A stretch of 12,843 bases of DNA from Pseudomonadota bacterium (GCA_023423415.1 JAFAFP010000123.1:1-12843), one strand, 5' to 3'. Shown: positions 1 through 7,256, counted from the stretch's first letter. Notes: generated by a model from the sequence alone, not told the origin. Numbers and translations: made by a program.

Positions 1-60
1 CAACACCCCCACCCGGTCGGCTTCGCCGACCACCCTCCCCCAAAGGGGAGGGATAAAAGA
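1..60. repeat. Double-hairpin intergenic palindromic repeat
   Basis: Two adjacent perfect inverted repeats lie just beyond the stop codon of the first solute-binding protein gene. The first is GGTCGGC-ttc-GCCGACC at 15-31. The second is CCCTCCCC-caaa-GGGGAGGG at 33-52. The CTCCCC/GGGGAG palindrome recurs at 7275-7301 and 12821-12843, so I read it as a member of a dispersed REP-like family typical of alphaproteobacterial intergenic DNA. It could fold in the transcript and protect or end the minus-strand mRNA, but no clear T-run follows on that strand. The left end may be cut by the window. Confidence 0.65.
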
Positions 61-65
61 ATTCG

Positions 66-1958
66 CTATCCTCTCCGGTCTACCTGCGCCGCTTTCTGCG
101 AATCGTACCACCATGTCTCGGGAATGCCGCGCGCATATTTCGGCTTGCCCTGCGAGGGCCGGGCGAACGTGTCCCAATAGGCCAGCCAGTGCGAGGCCTT
201 GTACCATTGCGGCACCCAATAACGCCCGGACCGGATCACACGGTCGAGCGCCTTGCAGGCGGTCACGAGTTCCGGTCGCGTCGACGCCGCCACGATCTGA
301 TCGATCAGCGCATCGATAACGGGGTCGGAGATGCCGGCGAGATTGTTGGACCCTTTGGTCGCCGCCGCACGCGACGAGAAATAGGAGCGCAGCGCCTCAC
401 CCGGCACGGTCGAAAAGCCGAAACGCTGGATCGTGATATCGAAATCGAAATCGTTGACGCGCGCGCGCAGCTGCACCGGATCGACGAGCCGGAGATTGGC
501 CTCGATCCCGAGCACGCCAAGATTCTTGATGTAAGGCATATGGTGCGGCTGAAAGCTCGGCTCCTCGAGCAGAAACTCGATCGTCATGCGTTCGCCATTC
601 GGCCCGACCCGTTTGCCGTCCTTGACCGGATAACCGGCCTGGTTGAGCAACTGGGATGCATGACGCAGCAGATTGCGGTCATTGCCCGAGCCATCCGACA
701 CCGGCGGCACGAACGGATCGCCGAACACTTCATCCGGCACCTTGCCGCGGAACGGCTCGAGAATTTTCAGCTCGGCCTCGCTCGGCTTGCCGACCGCCAT
801 CATGTCGGAATTCTGAAACACCGAACGGGTCCGGTCGTATGACCCGTACATGATGGTGCGGTTGGTCCACTCGAAATCGAACGCGTAGATCAGCGCCTCG
901 CGCAATTGCGGATTTTTGAATTTCGCGCGCCGCGTGTTGATGAACCAGCCTTGCGCGCCGGATGGCGTTTCGTCCTTCAAGACCTCGCGCTTCACACGCC
1001 CGTCGCGAATGGCCGGAAAATCATAGCGCGTGGCCCAGATACGCGAGGTGAATTCCTCGCGGAACGCATAATTCTTGCCGGTGAACCCTTCGAACGCGAC
1101 ATCGCGATCGCGATAGAATTCGTAGCGGATCACATCGAAGTTGTGCAGGCCGCGCTGCACCGGAAGATTCGCGCCCCACCAATCCTTCACGCGTTCATAT
1201 TCGATATAGCGGCCCGGCTCGAACCGGCCGACCTTGTAGGGCCCACTGCCGAGCGGAATGTCGAGTGTCGATTCCTCGAACGGACGCTTGTCGTAATAGG
1301 CGCGTGAGAAAATCGGCATGCCGGCGACGAACAGCGGCACGTCGCGCCCGCGCTTGTCCTTGAACCGTACAATGATCGTTTCATCGTCGGGCGCTTCCGC
1401 GCCTTCGAATTCGCGGAGCAATGAGACGATGATCGGATGCCCCTTCTCCTTCAGGAGATTCATCGTGAAGGCGCTGTCCTTCGCGCTGATCGGGCTGCCG
1501 TCATGAAACTTCAGGTTCGGCCGCATCAGGAAACGATAGGTCAGTCCGTCATCGGAAATCCTGACGGCTCGCGCCGCCAGGCCATACATCGAGTCCGGCT
1601 CGTCGGACGCCGATGTCATCAGCGTCGCGAAAGTCCGCTCCATGCCGAGCGCGGCGTCTCCCTTCAGGATGTAGCTGTTGAGAGAATTGAAGGTGAGGAA
1701 ATTCTGGTTGTATTGCCGGGTCGCGCCGATCTGGGAAAACACCCCGCCCTTCGGCGCATCCGGGTAGACGTAATCGAACTGCTTGAAGTCCGCCGGATAT
1801 TTCAAATCGCCGAAGGCCGATATGCCATGCGTCTCGCGACCAAGCCCCTCACCGGCTTGCGCACCTTGCGCAAATCCAGGAACGGATCGTCCGCAGGCGA
1901 GAACACCGGCCGCTCCGGCAGCGATGGTGAAAACCTTACGGCGCGTCAGCGACCTCAC
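66..1958 (-). CDS. ABC transporter substrate-binding protein, family 5 (YejA-like), second of a tandem pair
   Basis: A 630-residue periplasmic oligopeptide-binding protein (SBP_bac_5 family), close in size and motif order to YejA of the YejABEF peptide/microcin C importer. The start is taken as GTG at 1958. It overlaps the upstream gene's TGA by four bases (GTGA), has AGGA eight bases before it, and gives a sensible leader; the open frame runs on to 2270 but only as a shadow of the neighbour. The leader has a twin-arginine motif (TRRKVF, residues 5-10) and a hydrophobic stretch to about 21. VLAC at 19-22 is a weak lipobox, otherwise cleavage is near AQGAQA (30-35). Family landmarks follow: FGDLKYPADFKQFDYV near the N-terminus, YDFPAIRD in the middle, FNTRR-like INTRRAKFK, then GERMTIEFLLEEP and RLVDP. 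Translational coupling to the first gene is likely. The exact ligand cannot be read from sequence; the family assignment is firm. Confidence 0.9.
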   Translation of the reverse strand: MRSLTRRKVFTIAAGAAGVLACGRSVPGFAQGAQAGEGLGRETHGISAFGDLKYPADFKQFDYVYPDAPKGGVFSQIGATRQYNQNFLTFNSLNSYILKGDAALGMERTFATLMTSASDEPDSMYGLAARAVRISDDGLTYRFLMRPNLKFHDGSPISAKDSAFTMNLLKEKGHPIIVSLLREFEGAEAPDDETIIVRFKDKRGRDVPLFVAGMPIFSRAYYDKRPFEESTLDIPLGSGPYKVGRFEPGRYIEYERVKDWWGANLPVQRGLHNFDVIRYEFYRDRDVAFEGFTGKNYAFREEFTSRIWATRYDFPAIRDGRVKREVLKDETPSGAQGWFINTRRAKFKNPQLREALIYAFDFEWTNRTIMYGSYDRTRSVFQNSDMMAVGKPSEAELKILEPFRGKVPDEVFGDPFVPPVSDGSGNDRNLLRHASQLLNQAGYPVKDGKRVGPNGERMTIEFLLEEPSFQPHHMPYIKNLGVLGIEANLRLVDPVQLRARVNDFDFDITIQRFGFSTVPGEALRSYFSSRAAATKGSNNLAGISDPVIDALIDQIVAASTRPELVTACKALDRVIRSGRYWVPQWYKASHWLAYWDTFARPSQGKPKYARGIPETWWYDSQKAAQVDRRG

Positions 1959-3865
1959 GAGCGGTTTCCTACTTTCGCAGCCTTGGCCGCATCCCACCAC
2001 CAGACGGTCGGGAAGCCTGACATGCCGTATTTCGGCAGCGGATCGGGCCGTCCGAAACGATCCCAGCGCGCGCTGCGAATCTTGCCGTAGGTCCATTGCG
2101 GCACAACGAAATGATGCCACAACAGCACGCGATCGAGCGCCTTCGTGGCCGCCACCAGTTCTTCGCGGCTTTTTGCGAAGATGACGCGCTCGATCAGCGC
2201 ATCGATCGCCGGATCCTTGATGCCGGCATAGTTTCTTGAACCCGCTTGATCCGCCGCTTGCGAGCCCCAATAGGCGCGCTGCTCATTGCCGGGCGACAAT
2301 GACTGCCCCCAGGACGCAACGACCACATCGAAGTCCCAGTTGCGCAAGCGATTTTCATATTGGGTCGGATCGACGAGACGGATGGATGCATCGACGCCGA
2401 CGCGGTCCAGCAGCGGCTTCCAGAAACCGACGACGCGCTCGAAGGTCGGCTGCGCCAGCAGAATCTCGACCGTCATCCTTTCGCCAGTCTTGACGTTGGT
2501 GAGCTTCCTGTCGCGCACTTCCCAACCGGCTTCACGAAACAGCCGCAGCGCTTCACGCAGGTTGCTGCGCATAGCGTCATTGTTGCCGCCGGTCGGGCTG
2601 GAATAGGCAGTCGTGAACACTTCGGCCGGCACCTTGTCCTTCACCGTCTGCAGGATTTCCAGCTCCAGCCCCTCCGGCAATCCGGATGACGCAAGTTCGG
2701 TGCCTTCGAAATAGCTGTTGATGCGCTTGTACTGTCCGAAGAAGATCTGCTTGTTCATCTCTTCGAAATCGAAGGCGAAGTTGAACGCGCGACGCACACG
2801 CGGATCCTTGAACTTGTCGCGCCGGGTGTTGAAGGCGAACGCCTGCATGATGCCGACATTGCGGATGTCGAATTCCTCCAGCACCACACGCTTGTCGCGC
2901 ACCGCCGGAAAATCATAGGCCGTCGCCCAATCCTTCGCGCTGTTTTCCGTGCGCCAGTCCACCTGATCGGCCTTGAAGGCTTCCAATGCAACGGTGGAGT
3001 CGCGGAAATATTCGTAGCGAAGCTCGTCGAAGTTATTGGTGCCGAGATTCACGTTGACGTCGTTGCCCCAGTAGTCGGGCACACGCTCGTATGTGATGCT
3101 ACGGCCGGGAACGAAGGACTTCACGCGATAGGCGCCGCAGCCGAGCGGCGGCTCCAGCGTCGTCTGCGAGATGTCGCGCTGACGGCCCTGCGCGTCCTTG
3201 CCTTCCCACCAGTGCTTCGGCAGCACGTTAATCTGGCCGACGATCTGCGGCAATTCGCGATTGCCTGCCTGATCGAAGGTAAAAGTAACCTCGCGCTCGC
3301 CGGTCTTCTCGGCCTTGGTCACGTGCCGGTAATAGGCCGAGAGCTGCGGATCGTGGGTCTTGAACGCATTGAACGAGAAGATGACGTCCTCGACCGTCAC
3401 CGGCTTGCCGTCATGCCACTTGGCTTCGGGCCGGAGACGGTAGGTACAGCTTGTGAAATCGTCCGGGTAGCTGACCGATTCCGCCAGCAGTCCATATTCC
3501 GCCGACACCTCGTCGAGCGACGACGTCATCAACGAATCTGCCGTGTAGGTGATGGCGGCCGCGAGTTGTCCCTTCACGCCGGCGACAACGAAGTTGAAAT
3601 TATCGAACGTGCCGATCGCCACCTGGCGCACCACGCCACCGCGCGGCGCTTTCGGATTGACGTACTCAAAGTGCTTGAAGCCGGCTGGATACTTGAGGTC
3701 GCCAAAGAGGGACAGGCCATGTCGCCAGCTATTGGCGGGAACCGAGCCAGAAGCCGAACCCTGTGCGGCGGCCTTGAGAGGCGCCAGGACTTCGAGAGTT
3801 GAAATGGCGGGAACTGCCAGCGCAAGGGCGCCAGCGTGGATCAGGGAACGGCGGGATAAATTCAA
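1955..3865 (-). CDS. ABC transporter substrate-binding protein, family 5 (YejA-like), first of a tandem pair
   Basis: A 636-residue periplasmic peptide-binding protein paralogous to the next gene. Both share blocks such as FGDLKYPA-FK-F-YV-P-APKGGV, W-T-YDFPA-RD-RV, FNTRR-KFK and RLVDP-Q. The start is TTG at 3865: an in-frame TAG lies at about 3900-3902 with no ATG or GTG between, GGAG sits seven bases upstream, and the encoded leader is a good Tat signal (SRRSLIH at 4-10, hydrophobic core, AAA at 32-34 before a likely cleavage). Tat export means the protein may fold before crossing the inner membrane. It is the promoter-proximal gene of the pair and its stop overlaps the next start. In related alphaproteobacteria such pairs usually precede yejB, yejE and yejF-type genes, which here would lie left of the window (inference). 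The TTG start may lower its translation relative to an ATG. Confidence 0.9.
   Translation of the reverse strand: MNLSRRSLIHAGALALAVPAISTLEVLAPLKAAAQGSASGSVPANSWRHGLSLFGDLKYPAGFKHFEYVNPKAPRGGVVRQVAIGTFDNFNFVVAGVKGQLAAAITYTADSLMTSSLDEVSAEYGLLAESVSYPDDFTSCTYRLRPEAKWHDGKPVTVEDVIFSFNAFKTHDPQLSAYYRHVTKAEKTGEREVTFTFDQAGNRELPQIVGQINVLPKHWWEGKDAQGRQRDISQTTLEPPLGCGAYRVKSFVPGRSITYERVPDYWGNDVNVNLGTNNFDELRYEYFRDSTVALEAFKADQVDWRTENSAKDWATAYDFPAVRDKRVVLEEFDIRNVGIMQAFAFNTRRDKFKDPRVRRAFNFAFDFEEMNKQIFFGQYKRINSYFEGTELASSGLPEGLELEILQTVKDKVPAEVFTTAYSSPTGGNNDAMRSNLREALRLFREAGWEVRDRKLTNVKTGERMTVEILLAQPTFERVVGFWKPLLDRVGVDASIRLVDPTQYENRLRNWDFDVVVASWGQSLSPGNEQRAYWGSQAADQAGSRNYAGIKDPAIDALIERVIFAKSREELVAATKALDRVLLWHHFVVPQWTYGKIRSARWDRFGRPDPLPKYGMSGFPTVWWWDAAKAAKVGNRS
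1967..1970 (-). promoter_or_regulatory. Ribosome binding site deciding the GTG start at 1958
   Basis: AGGA on the minus strand, eight bases before GTG at 1958 and inside the 3' end of the upstream gene. Together with the GTGA stop/start overlap it supports the short start over any further upstream in the same frame. Confidence 0.6.
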
Positions 3866-3872
3866 GGTCGGG

Positions 3873-3876
3873 CTCC
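3873..3876 (-). promoter_or_regulatory. Ribosome binding site for the TTG start at 3865
   Basis: GGAG on the minus strand with seven bases to TTG. It supports the unusual TTG start, which is also forced by the in-frame stop a short way upstream and by the absence of other start codons. Confidence 0.55.
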
Positions 3877-3949
3877 GGAGCGGTATCGGACGGCGGAACT
3901 AGGCTGTCATCTATGTCGCTTTTGCGGATAACCCCACCCAAGAAAGATT

Positions 3950-3963
3950 AATTGCTGGCAATT
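3950..3963. promoter_or_regulatory. Candidate operator, inverted repeat AATTGC-tg-GCAATT
   Basis: A perfect 6-bp inverted repeat with a two-base spacer, about 85-100 bp upstream of the TTG start of the first solute-binding protein gene, in a locally AT-rich stretch. Size and position suit a dimeric repressor or activator controlling the transporter genes. No regulator gene is adjacent, so the partner is unknown, and a single site of this size may be chance. Confidence 0.3.
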
Positions 3964-4242
3964 TACCGTCTTTGGCGAACAAACCGGCAAGGCGGTGGAT
4001 CATGCGGCCCTCACGAATCCTAAGCCATTGAGCCTACACTCAATTCTTTAACGTGCGCTCATGGCAGGCCGCATCGGGCTGCGACATGAACACTCAGAGC
4101 GGACCTCTCTTTGATGAGGCGGTTGGCGCTGTGGAGGTCAAACGCGCCTGCATCCGATCGGGTCCATCGGTAACGGTCTTGGCGTGAATCCGACCGCCGG
4201 TCGTGTTGATGGCCACGCGCAGCTTTGACGCACGCGTCAGCC

Positions 4243-4277
4243 GAAAGCAAAACGGCCGGGCTTTTGGCCCGGCCGTT
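4243..4277 (-). terminator. Intrinsic terminator of cycM
   Basis: On the minus strand, about 25 bases after the cycM stop, an 11-bp perfect GC-rich stem (AACGGCCGGGC pairing with GCCCGGCCGTT) encloses a five-base loop and is followed at once by TTGCTTTC. This is a good rho-independent terminator for leftward transcription. The plus strand has no matching T-run. Confidence 0.8.
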
Positions 4278-4300
4278 AGAAACGATCCCGCAAGCGGGCC

Positions 4301-4888
4301 TTACTGCTGCTTCTCCGCGGCCGGTACCTGAGGCGCCGCCTCCGCGGCGGTCGGCAGCGGCGGCGGATTGTCCGACAGGCTGCGCAGATAGCTGATCAGG
4401 TCGGCGCGCTGGGCGGGACGGCCAATGCCTGCAAAACCCATGCTGGTGCCCTTAATGAAGGCCTTTGGATTGGTCAGGAACTGGTCCAGATCCTCATAAG
4501 TCCACTTGCCACCCGCCGCCTTCATCGCCGCCGAGAAGTTGAAGCCGTTGCGGCCATGTCCCTTCTCGTCGTTGACGATGCCATAGAGATTTGGGCCGAC
4601 CTTGTTCGGACCGCCCTTCTCGAAGGTGTGGCAGGAGGCGCATTGCTTGGCGGCCGCTTCACCCTTCTTGGGATCGGCACTGGCCAGACGCACCGCGATC
4701 GGCTCGGCCGGCTCGGCCTTCGCCGGGTCGGCGCCGCCCGCCGGGGTCTCCGGCACGGCAATCTCATAGCCCGGCTTTTCCAGCTTTTTCGGGGTGAAAA
4801 TCGCGCCGGCGGCAATATTGAGGGTCAAAACACCCAGACAGGTCGCCAGGACGGCGCCCATGATTTTGTTCAGTTCGAAGGAATCCAT
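4301..4888 (-). CDS. cycM: Membrane-anchored c-type cytochrome (CycM-like)
   Basis: A 195-residue class I cytochrome c with an uncleaved N-terminal anchor (hydrophobic stretch about 10-32) and a Pro/Ala-rich linker to about 70. The heme site is CASCH at 83-87 and the likely sixth ligand is Met140 in GTSMGFAG. KVGPNLYGIV and a helix ending LISYLRSL are typical of the mitochondrial-type fold. In Bradyrhizobium, CycM is the membrane cytochrome that passes electrons from the bc1 complex to the aa3 oxidase on the periplasmic side; the anchor, length and neighbours fit that protein. The C-terminus carries a Pro/Ala tail. The ATG at 4888 has GAGAG upstream. It is transcribed alone, away from kdsB, and ends in a strong terminator. 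A different soluble-type cytochrome partner is possible, but the anchored architecture is clear. Confidence 0.88.
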   Translation of the reverse strand: MDSFELNKIMGAVLATCLGVLTLNIAAGAIFTPKKLEKPGYEIAVPETPAGGADPAKAEPAEPIAVRLASADPKKGEAAAKQCASCHTFEKGGPNKVGPNLYGIVNDEKGHGRNGFNFSAAMKAAGGKWTYEDLDQFLTNPKAFIKGTSMGFAGIGRPAQRADLISYLRSLSDNPPPLPTAAEAAPQVPAAEKQQ

Positions 4889-4950
4889 CTGGGCTCTCGT
4901 GAAGAAGCGGCCAACGGTCGATTAGAACCGCAAGAAGCTGCGGCGGGGCA

Positions 4951-4990
4951 TGATTAGCCGGTTTGCGCGCGATCATGCAACCCGTATAAG
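4951..4990. promoter_or_regulatory. Candidate overlapping divergent promoters for cycM and kdsB
   Basis: In the 162-bp gap between the divergent genes, the plus strand reads TTGCGC (4963-4968), 16 bases, TATAAG (4985-4990), which lies 60 bases before the kdsB ATG. The minus strand reads TTGCAT (4980-4975), 18 bases, TAATCA (4956-4951), about 62 bases before the cycM ATG. The kdsB -10 hexamer is framed by CCCG and CGGG (4981-4994), an inverted repeat that could bind a regulator. These are hexamer matches by eye only. Confidence 0.35.
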
Positions 4991-5050
4991 CGGGCAGTCC
5001 CCGCGACCTTGGCATGACGGGGAACGCCTTGAAAAACCGTGTGAAATCTG

Positions 5051-5797
5051 ATGGCGCGCCGTGACATCCTGATCCTCATTCCGGCCCGGATGGCGGCCTC
5101 GCGCCTGCCCGGTAAGCCATTGGCCGACATCGCCGGCAAACCGATGATCGCGCATGTCATCGCCCGCGCCGCGGCGGCCGGGCTCGGCGAGGTGATCGTC
5201 GCCACCGATTCGGAGCCGATACTCGCTGCGGTTGAGAAGGCCGGCGCCCGCGCGCTGCTGACCCGTACCGATCACGCCTCGGGGTCCGACCGCATCTTCG
5301 AGGCGCTCGATCTCGCCGACCCCGACAAGGCGGTGAAGATCGTGGTCAATGTCCAGGGCGACCTGCCGACACTCGAGGCCGCCGACCTGAAAGCCGCGGT
5401 GAAGCTGCTCGACGATCCGGCGGTCGATATCGCCACCCTCGCCGCCGAAATCGTCAACGACGAGGAGCGCTTCAATCCGAACGTGGTGAAGGTGGTCGGC
5501 TCCCCGGCCGGGCCGGACCGGCTGCGCGCGCTCTACTTCACCCGCGCCACCGCGCCCTATGGCGAAGGCCCGCTCTATCATCACATCGGGCTCTACGCCT
5601 ATCGCCGCGCGGCGCTGGAGCGGTTCGTGACACTGCCTCAATCCACGCTGGAAAAGCGCGAGAAACTTGAACAATTGCGCGCGCTCGAAGCCGGCATGCG
5701 CATCGATGCGGCGATCGTGAAGTCGGTGCCGCTCGGCGTCGATACGCCCGACGATCTCGAAATCGCCCGCAAGCTGCTTTCAGGCTCTCATCAGTAA
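5051..5797 (+). CDS. kdsB: 3-deoxy-manno-octulosonate cytidylyltransferase (CMP-Kdo synthetase)
   Basis: A 248-residue cytoplasmic enzyme that activates Kdo with CTP to CMP-Kdo for lipopolysaccharide inner core and lipid A assembly. The family's usual length is matched. The N-terminal nucleotide-binding stretch IPARMAASRLPGKPL spans about 10-24. DHASGSDRIFEAL at 75-87 and NVQGDLPTLEA near 100-110 are the conserved substrate and metal loops; the alphaproteobacterial QGDLP form replaces the enterobacterial QGDEP. The C-terminal part has HHIGLYAYRR, LEKREKLEQLRALEAG and GVDTPDDLEIA. The start at 5051 puts the family motif at the expected place, though the ribosome site is weak. It lies 44 bases before pheA on the same strand, so the two may share a transcript despite unrelated pathways. 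Confidence 0.96.
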   Translation: MARRDILILIPARMAASRLPGKPLADIAGKPMIAHVIARAAAAGLGEVIVATDSEPILAAVEKAGARALLTRTDHASGSDRIFEALDLADPDKAVKIVVNVQGDLPTLEAADLKAAVKLLDDPAVDIATLAAEIVNDEERFNPNVVKVVGSPAGPDRLRALYFTRATAPYGEGPLYHHIGLYAYRRAALERFVTLPQSTLEKREKLEQLRALEAGMRIDAAIVKSVPLGVDTPDDLEIARKLLSGSHQ

Positions 5798-5841
5798 GTC
5801 AGCATTGACTTGTCAAATGCGCAAGGCGTAACGGAACTCGC

Positions 5842-6699
5842 ATGACCAAGCAGAAAATTTCGTTTCAGGGCGAGCCCGGCGCCAATTCGCATATTGCCTG
5901 CCGCGAAGCCTATCCCGACCTCGAACCGCTGCCTTGCGCGACCTTCGAGGACGCCTTCGCCGCCGTGACCAATGGCGAGGCCGCGCTGGCGATGATCCCG
6001 ATCGAGAATTCGGTCGCCGGCCGCGTCGCAGACATCCATCATCTGATGCCGCGCTCCGGCCTGCACATCGTCGGCGAATGGTTCCTGCCGGTGAAGCATC
6101 AACTGGTGGCGCCCAAGGGCGCGACGCTCGACGGCATCGAGACCGTCGAAAGCCACGTGCATGCGCTGGGCCAGTGCCGCAACATCATCCGCAAGCTCAA
6201 GGTGAAGGCCATCGTCGCCGCCGACACCGCAGGTTCGGCGCGCGAAGTCTCAGAGCGCGGCGACAAGCGCTGCGCCGCCATCTCCTCCCGCCTCGCCGCC
6301 GAGATCTACGGCCTCGACATCCTCGCCGAAGACATCGAGGACGAAGCGCACAACACCACGCGCTTCATCGTGCTGGCGCGCGAACCGAAATGGGCGGAAA
6401 GCGGCAACGGCCCGGTCGTCACCACCTTCGTCTTCCGGGTGCGCAACATCCCCGCCGCGCTCTACAAGGCGCTGGGCGGGTTCGCCACCAACGGCATCAA
6501 CATGACCAAGCTCGAAAGCTACATGATCGAAGGGAATTTCTTCGCCACGATGTTCTATGTCGACATCGAGGGCCATCCCGACGATTACAACGTGTCGCTG
6601 GCGCTGAAAGAGCTTGAATTCTTCTCGCGCGAGACGACGATTCTCGGCGTCTATCCGACGCATCCCTATCGCGCGACTTTCAAGGAAGCGGCGGAGTAA
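5842..6699 (+). CDS. pheA: Prephenate dehydratase (monofunctional, ACT-regulated)
   Basis: A 285-residue enzyme converting prephenate to phenylpyruvate, the committed step of phenylalanine synthesis. The catalytic domain (about 5-180) begins with FQGEPGANSH and includes IPIENSVAGRV and the diagnostic NTTRF at 171-175, whose Thr-Arg-Phe is the active-site signature. A C-terminal ACT domain (about 192-270) carries ALYKALGGFATNGINMTKLES, the place where phenylalanine binds for feedback inhibition. The textbook GALV and ESRP motifs appear here as AALY and ESYM, a form that I believe is common in alphaproteobacteria. There is no fused chorismate mutase, unlike the enteric P-protein. GGA lies before the ATG. 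It follows kdsB closely and is followed by a small deaminase gene after 77 bases. Confidence 0.95.
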   Translation: MTKQKISFQGEPGANSHIACREAYPDLEPLPCATFEDAFAAVTNGEAALAMIPIENSVAGRVADIHHLMPRSGLHIVGEWFLPVKHQLVAPKGATLDGIETVESHVHALGQCRNIIRKLKVKAIVAADTAGSAREVSERGDKRCAAISSRLAAEIYGLDILAEDIEDEAHNTTRFIVLAREPKWAESGNGPVVTTFVFRVRNIPAALYKALGGFATNGINMTKLESYMIEGNFFATMFYVDIEGHPDDYNVSLALKELEFFSRETTILGVYPTHPYRATFKEAAE

Positions 6700-6766
6700 C
6701 GTACAAAAATCTTTCCGGGCGCGGCATCGTCCGTCCCGGATTGCGCGACGATGAGACAGCTTCTTC

Positions 6767-6772
6767 GGAGAG
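6767..6772 (+). promoter_or_regulatory. Ribosome binding site deciding the ATG start at 6777
   Basis: GGAGAG four bases before ATG at 6777. The same frame is open from a TTG at 6741, but that codon has no ribosome site and would add twelve unconserved-looking residues, so 6777 is preferred. Confidence 0.75.
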
Positions 6773-6776
6773 TCCC

Positions 6777-7256
6777 ATGGTGAGCGAAACCGATCTGCGT
6801 CACCTGCGCCGTTGCGTCGAACTCGCCAGAGAGGCGCTGGAAGCCGGTGACGAACCGTTCGGTTCGGTGCTTGTTGCCGCAGACGGCAGGGTGCTCGCCG
6901 AGGATCACAATCGCGTCGCCTCCGGCGACCGCACGCGTCATCCGGAATTCGAACTGGCGCGCTGGGCCGCCGCCAACATGACGCCGGAAGAGCGCGTAGC
7001 GGCGACCGTTTATACATCCGGCGAACATTGCCCGATGTGTTCGGCCGCGCATGCCTGGGTCGGGCTCGGCCGCATCGTCTATGTCAGTTCGACGGAGCAG
7101 TTGTCGGCATGGCTCGCCGAACTCGGCGTTCCGCCAGCGCCGGTGAGCGCGCTTCCGATCCGCGCGGTGGCTCCGGGCGTCACGGTGGAAGGACCGATAC
7201 CAGCCCTCGCCGACGCGGTGCGCGACCTGCACCGCCGCTTCTACAGCCGCACCTGA
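6777..7256 (+). CDS. Nucleoside/base deaminase of the cytidine deaminase-like fold
   Basis: A 159-residue zinc-dependent deaminase. The zinc and catalytic residues are His55 and Glu57 in HPEFEL (the common form is HAE) and Cys85 and Cys88 in HCPMCSAAH. An EPFGSVLVA strand at 26-34 is typical of the CDA-fold family that includes guanine deaminase, cytosine deaminase and the tRNA adenosine deaminase TadA. It acts in the cytoplasm, most likely on a free base or nucleoside in salvage. Guanine deaminase-like activity is one guess, but the substrate cannot be fixed from sequence. TadA is less likely, since TadA usually has the HAE form. It follows pheA on the same strand by 77 bases and converges on the phosphomannomutase gene. 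Confidence is high for the fold and low for the substrate. Confidence 0.85.
   Translation: MVSETDLRHLRRCVELAREALEAGDEPFGSVLVAADGRVLAEDHNRVASGDRTRHPEFELARWAAANMTPEERVAATVYTSGEHCPMCSAAHAWVGLGRIVYVSSTEQLSAWLAELGVPPAPVSALPIRAVAPGVTVEGPIPALADAVRDLHRRFYSRT

Larger units (their letters stand above)
3866..4300. other. 435-bp gap without a convincing gene
   Basis: This stretch between the first solute-binding protein gene and cycM holds the upstream region of the transporter genes (right to left), a short inverted repeat at 3950-3963, and the cycM terminator at 4243-4277. The part from about 3935 to 4060 is visibly more AT-rich than its surroundings. Short frames exist: plus-strand 4086-4187 (33 codons from ATG) and minus-strand 4059-4250 (from TTG). 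Neither has a clear ribosome site or a recognisable motif. I see no tRNA-like fold and no clear sigma-70 promoter for the transporter genes. Confidence 0.5.

Noticed and set aside
66..2184. Long plus-strand frames opposite the solute-binding protein genes (for example 189-842 and 1437-2090)
   Set aside because: Antisense shadows of high-GC coding DNA; Arg-rich and without recognisable domains.
1959..2270. N-terminal extension of the second solute-binding protein to 2270
   Set aside because: It overlaps the coding end of the first paralogue by over 300 bases, is low-complexity Arg/Gly/Ser-rich, and lacks family likeness; the GTG at 1958 with a ribosome site and Tat leader fits better.
4042..4053. 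12-mer AATTCTTTAACG repeated at 11782-11793
   Set aside because: Several 12-mer repeats are expected by chance in a sequence of this length on both strands, and the contexts are unrelated.
4059..4250. Minus-strand 63-codon frame from TTG near the cycM terminator
   Set aside because: It starts within the T-tract of the terminator, lacks a ribosome site and shows no domain.
5802..5820. Imperfect inverted repeat GCAT-TGAC-tt-GTCA-A-ATGC between kdsB and pheA
   Set aside because: Short, with a bulge; a TTGACT hexamer lies in it but no matching -10 was seen before pheA.
6714..6740. TCCGGG...CCCGGA stem after pheA as a terminator
   Set aside because: Only six base pairs in the outer stem and no T-run follows, so termination is not supported.
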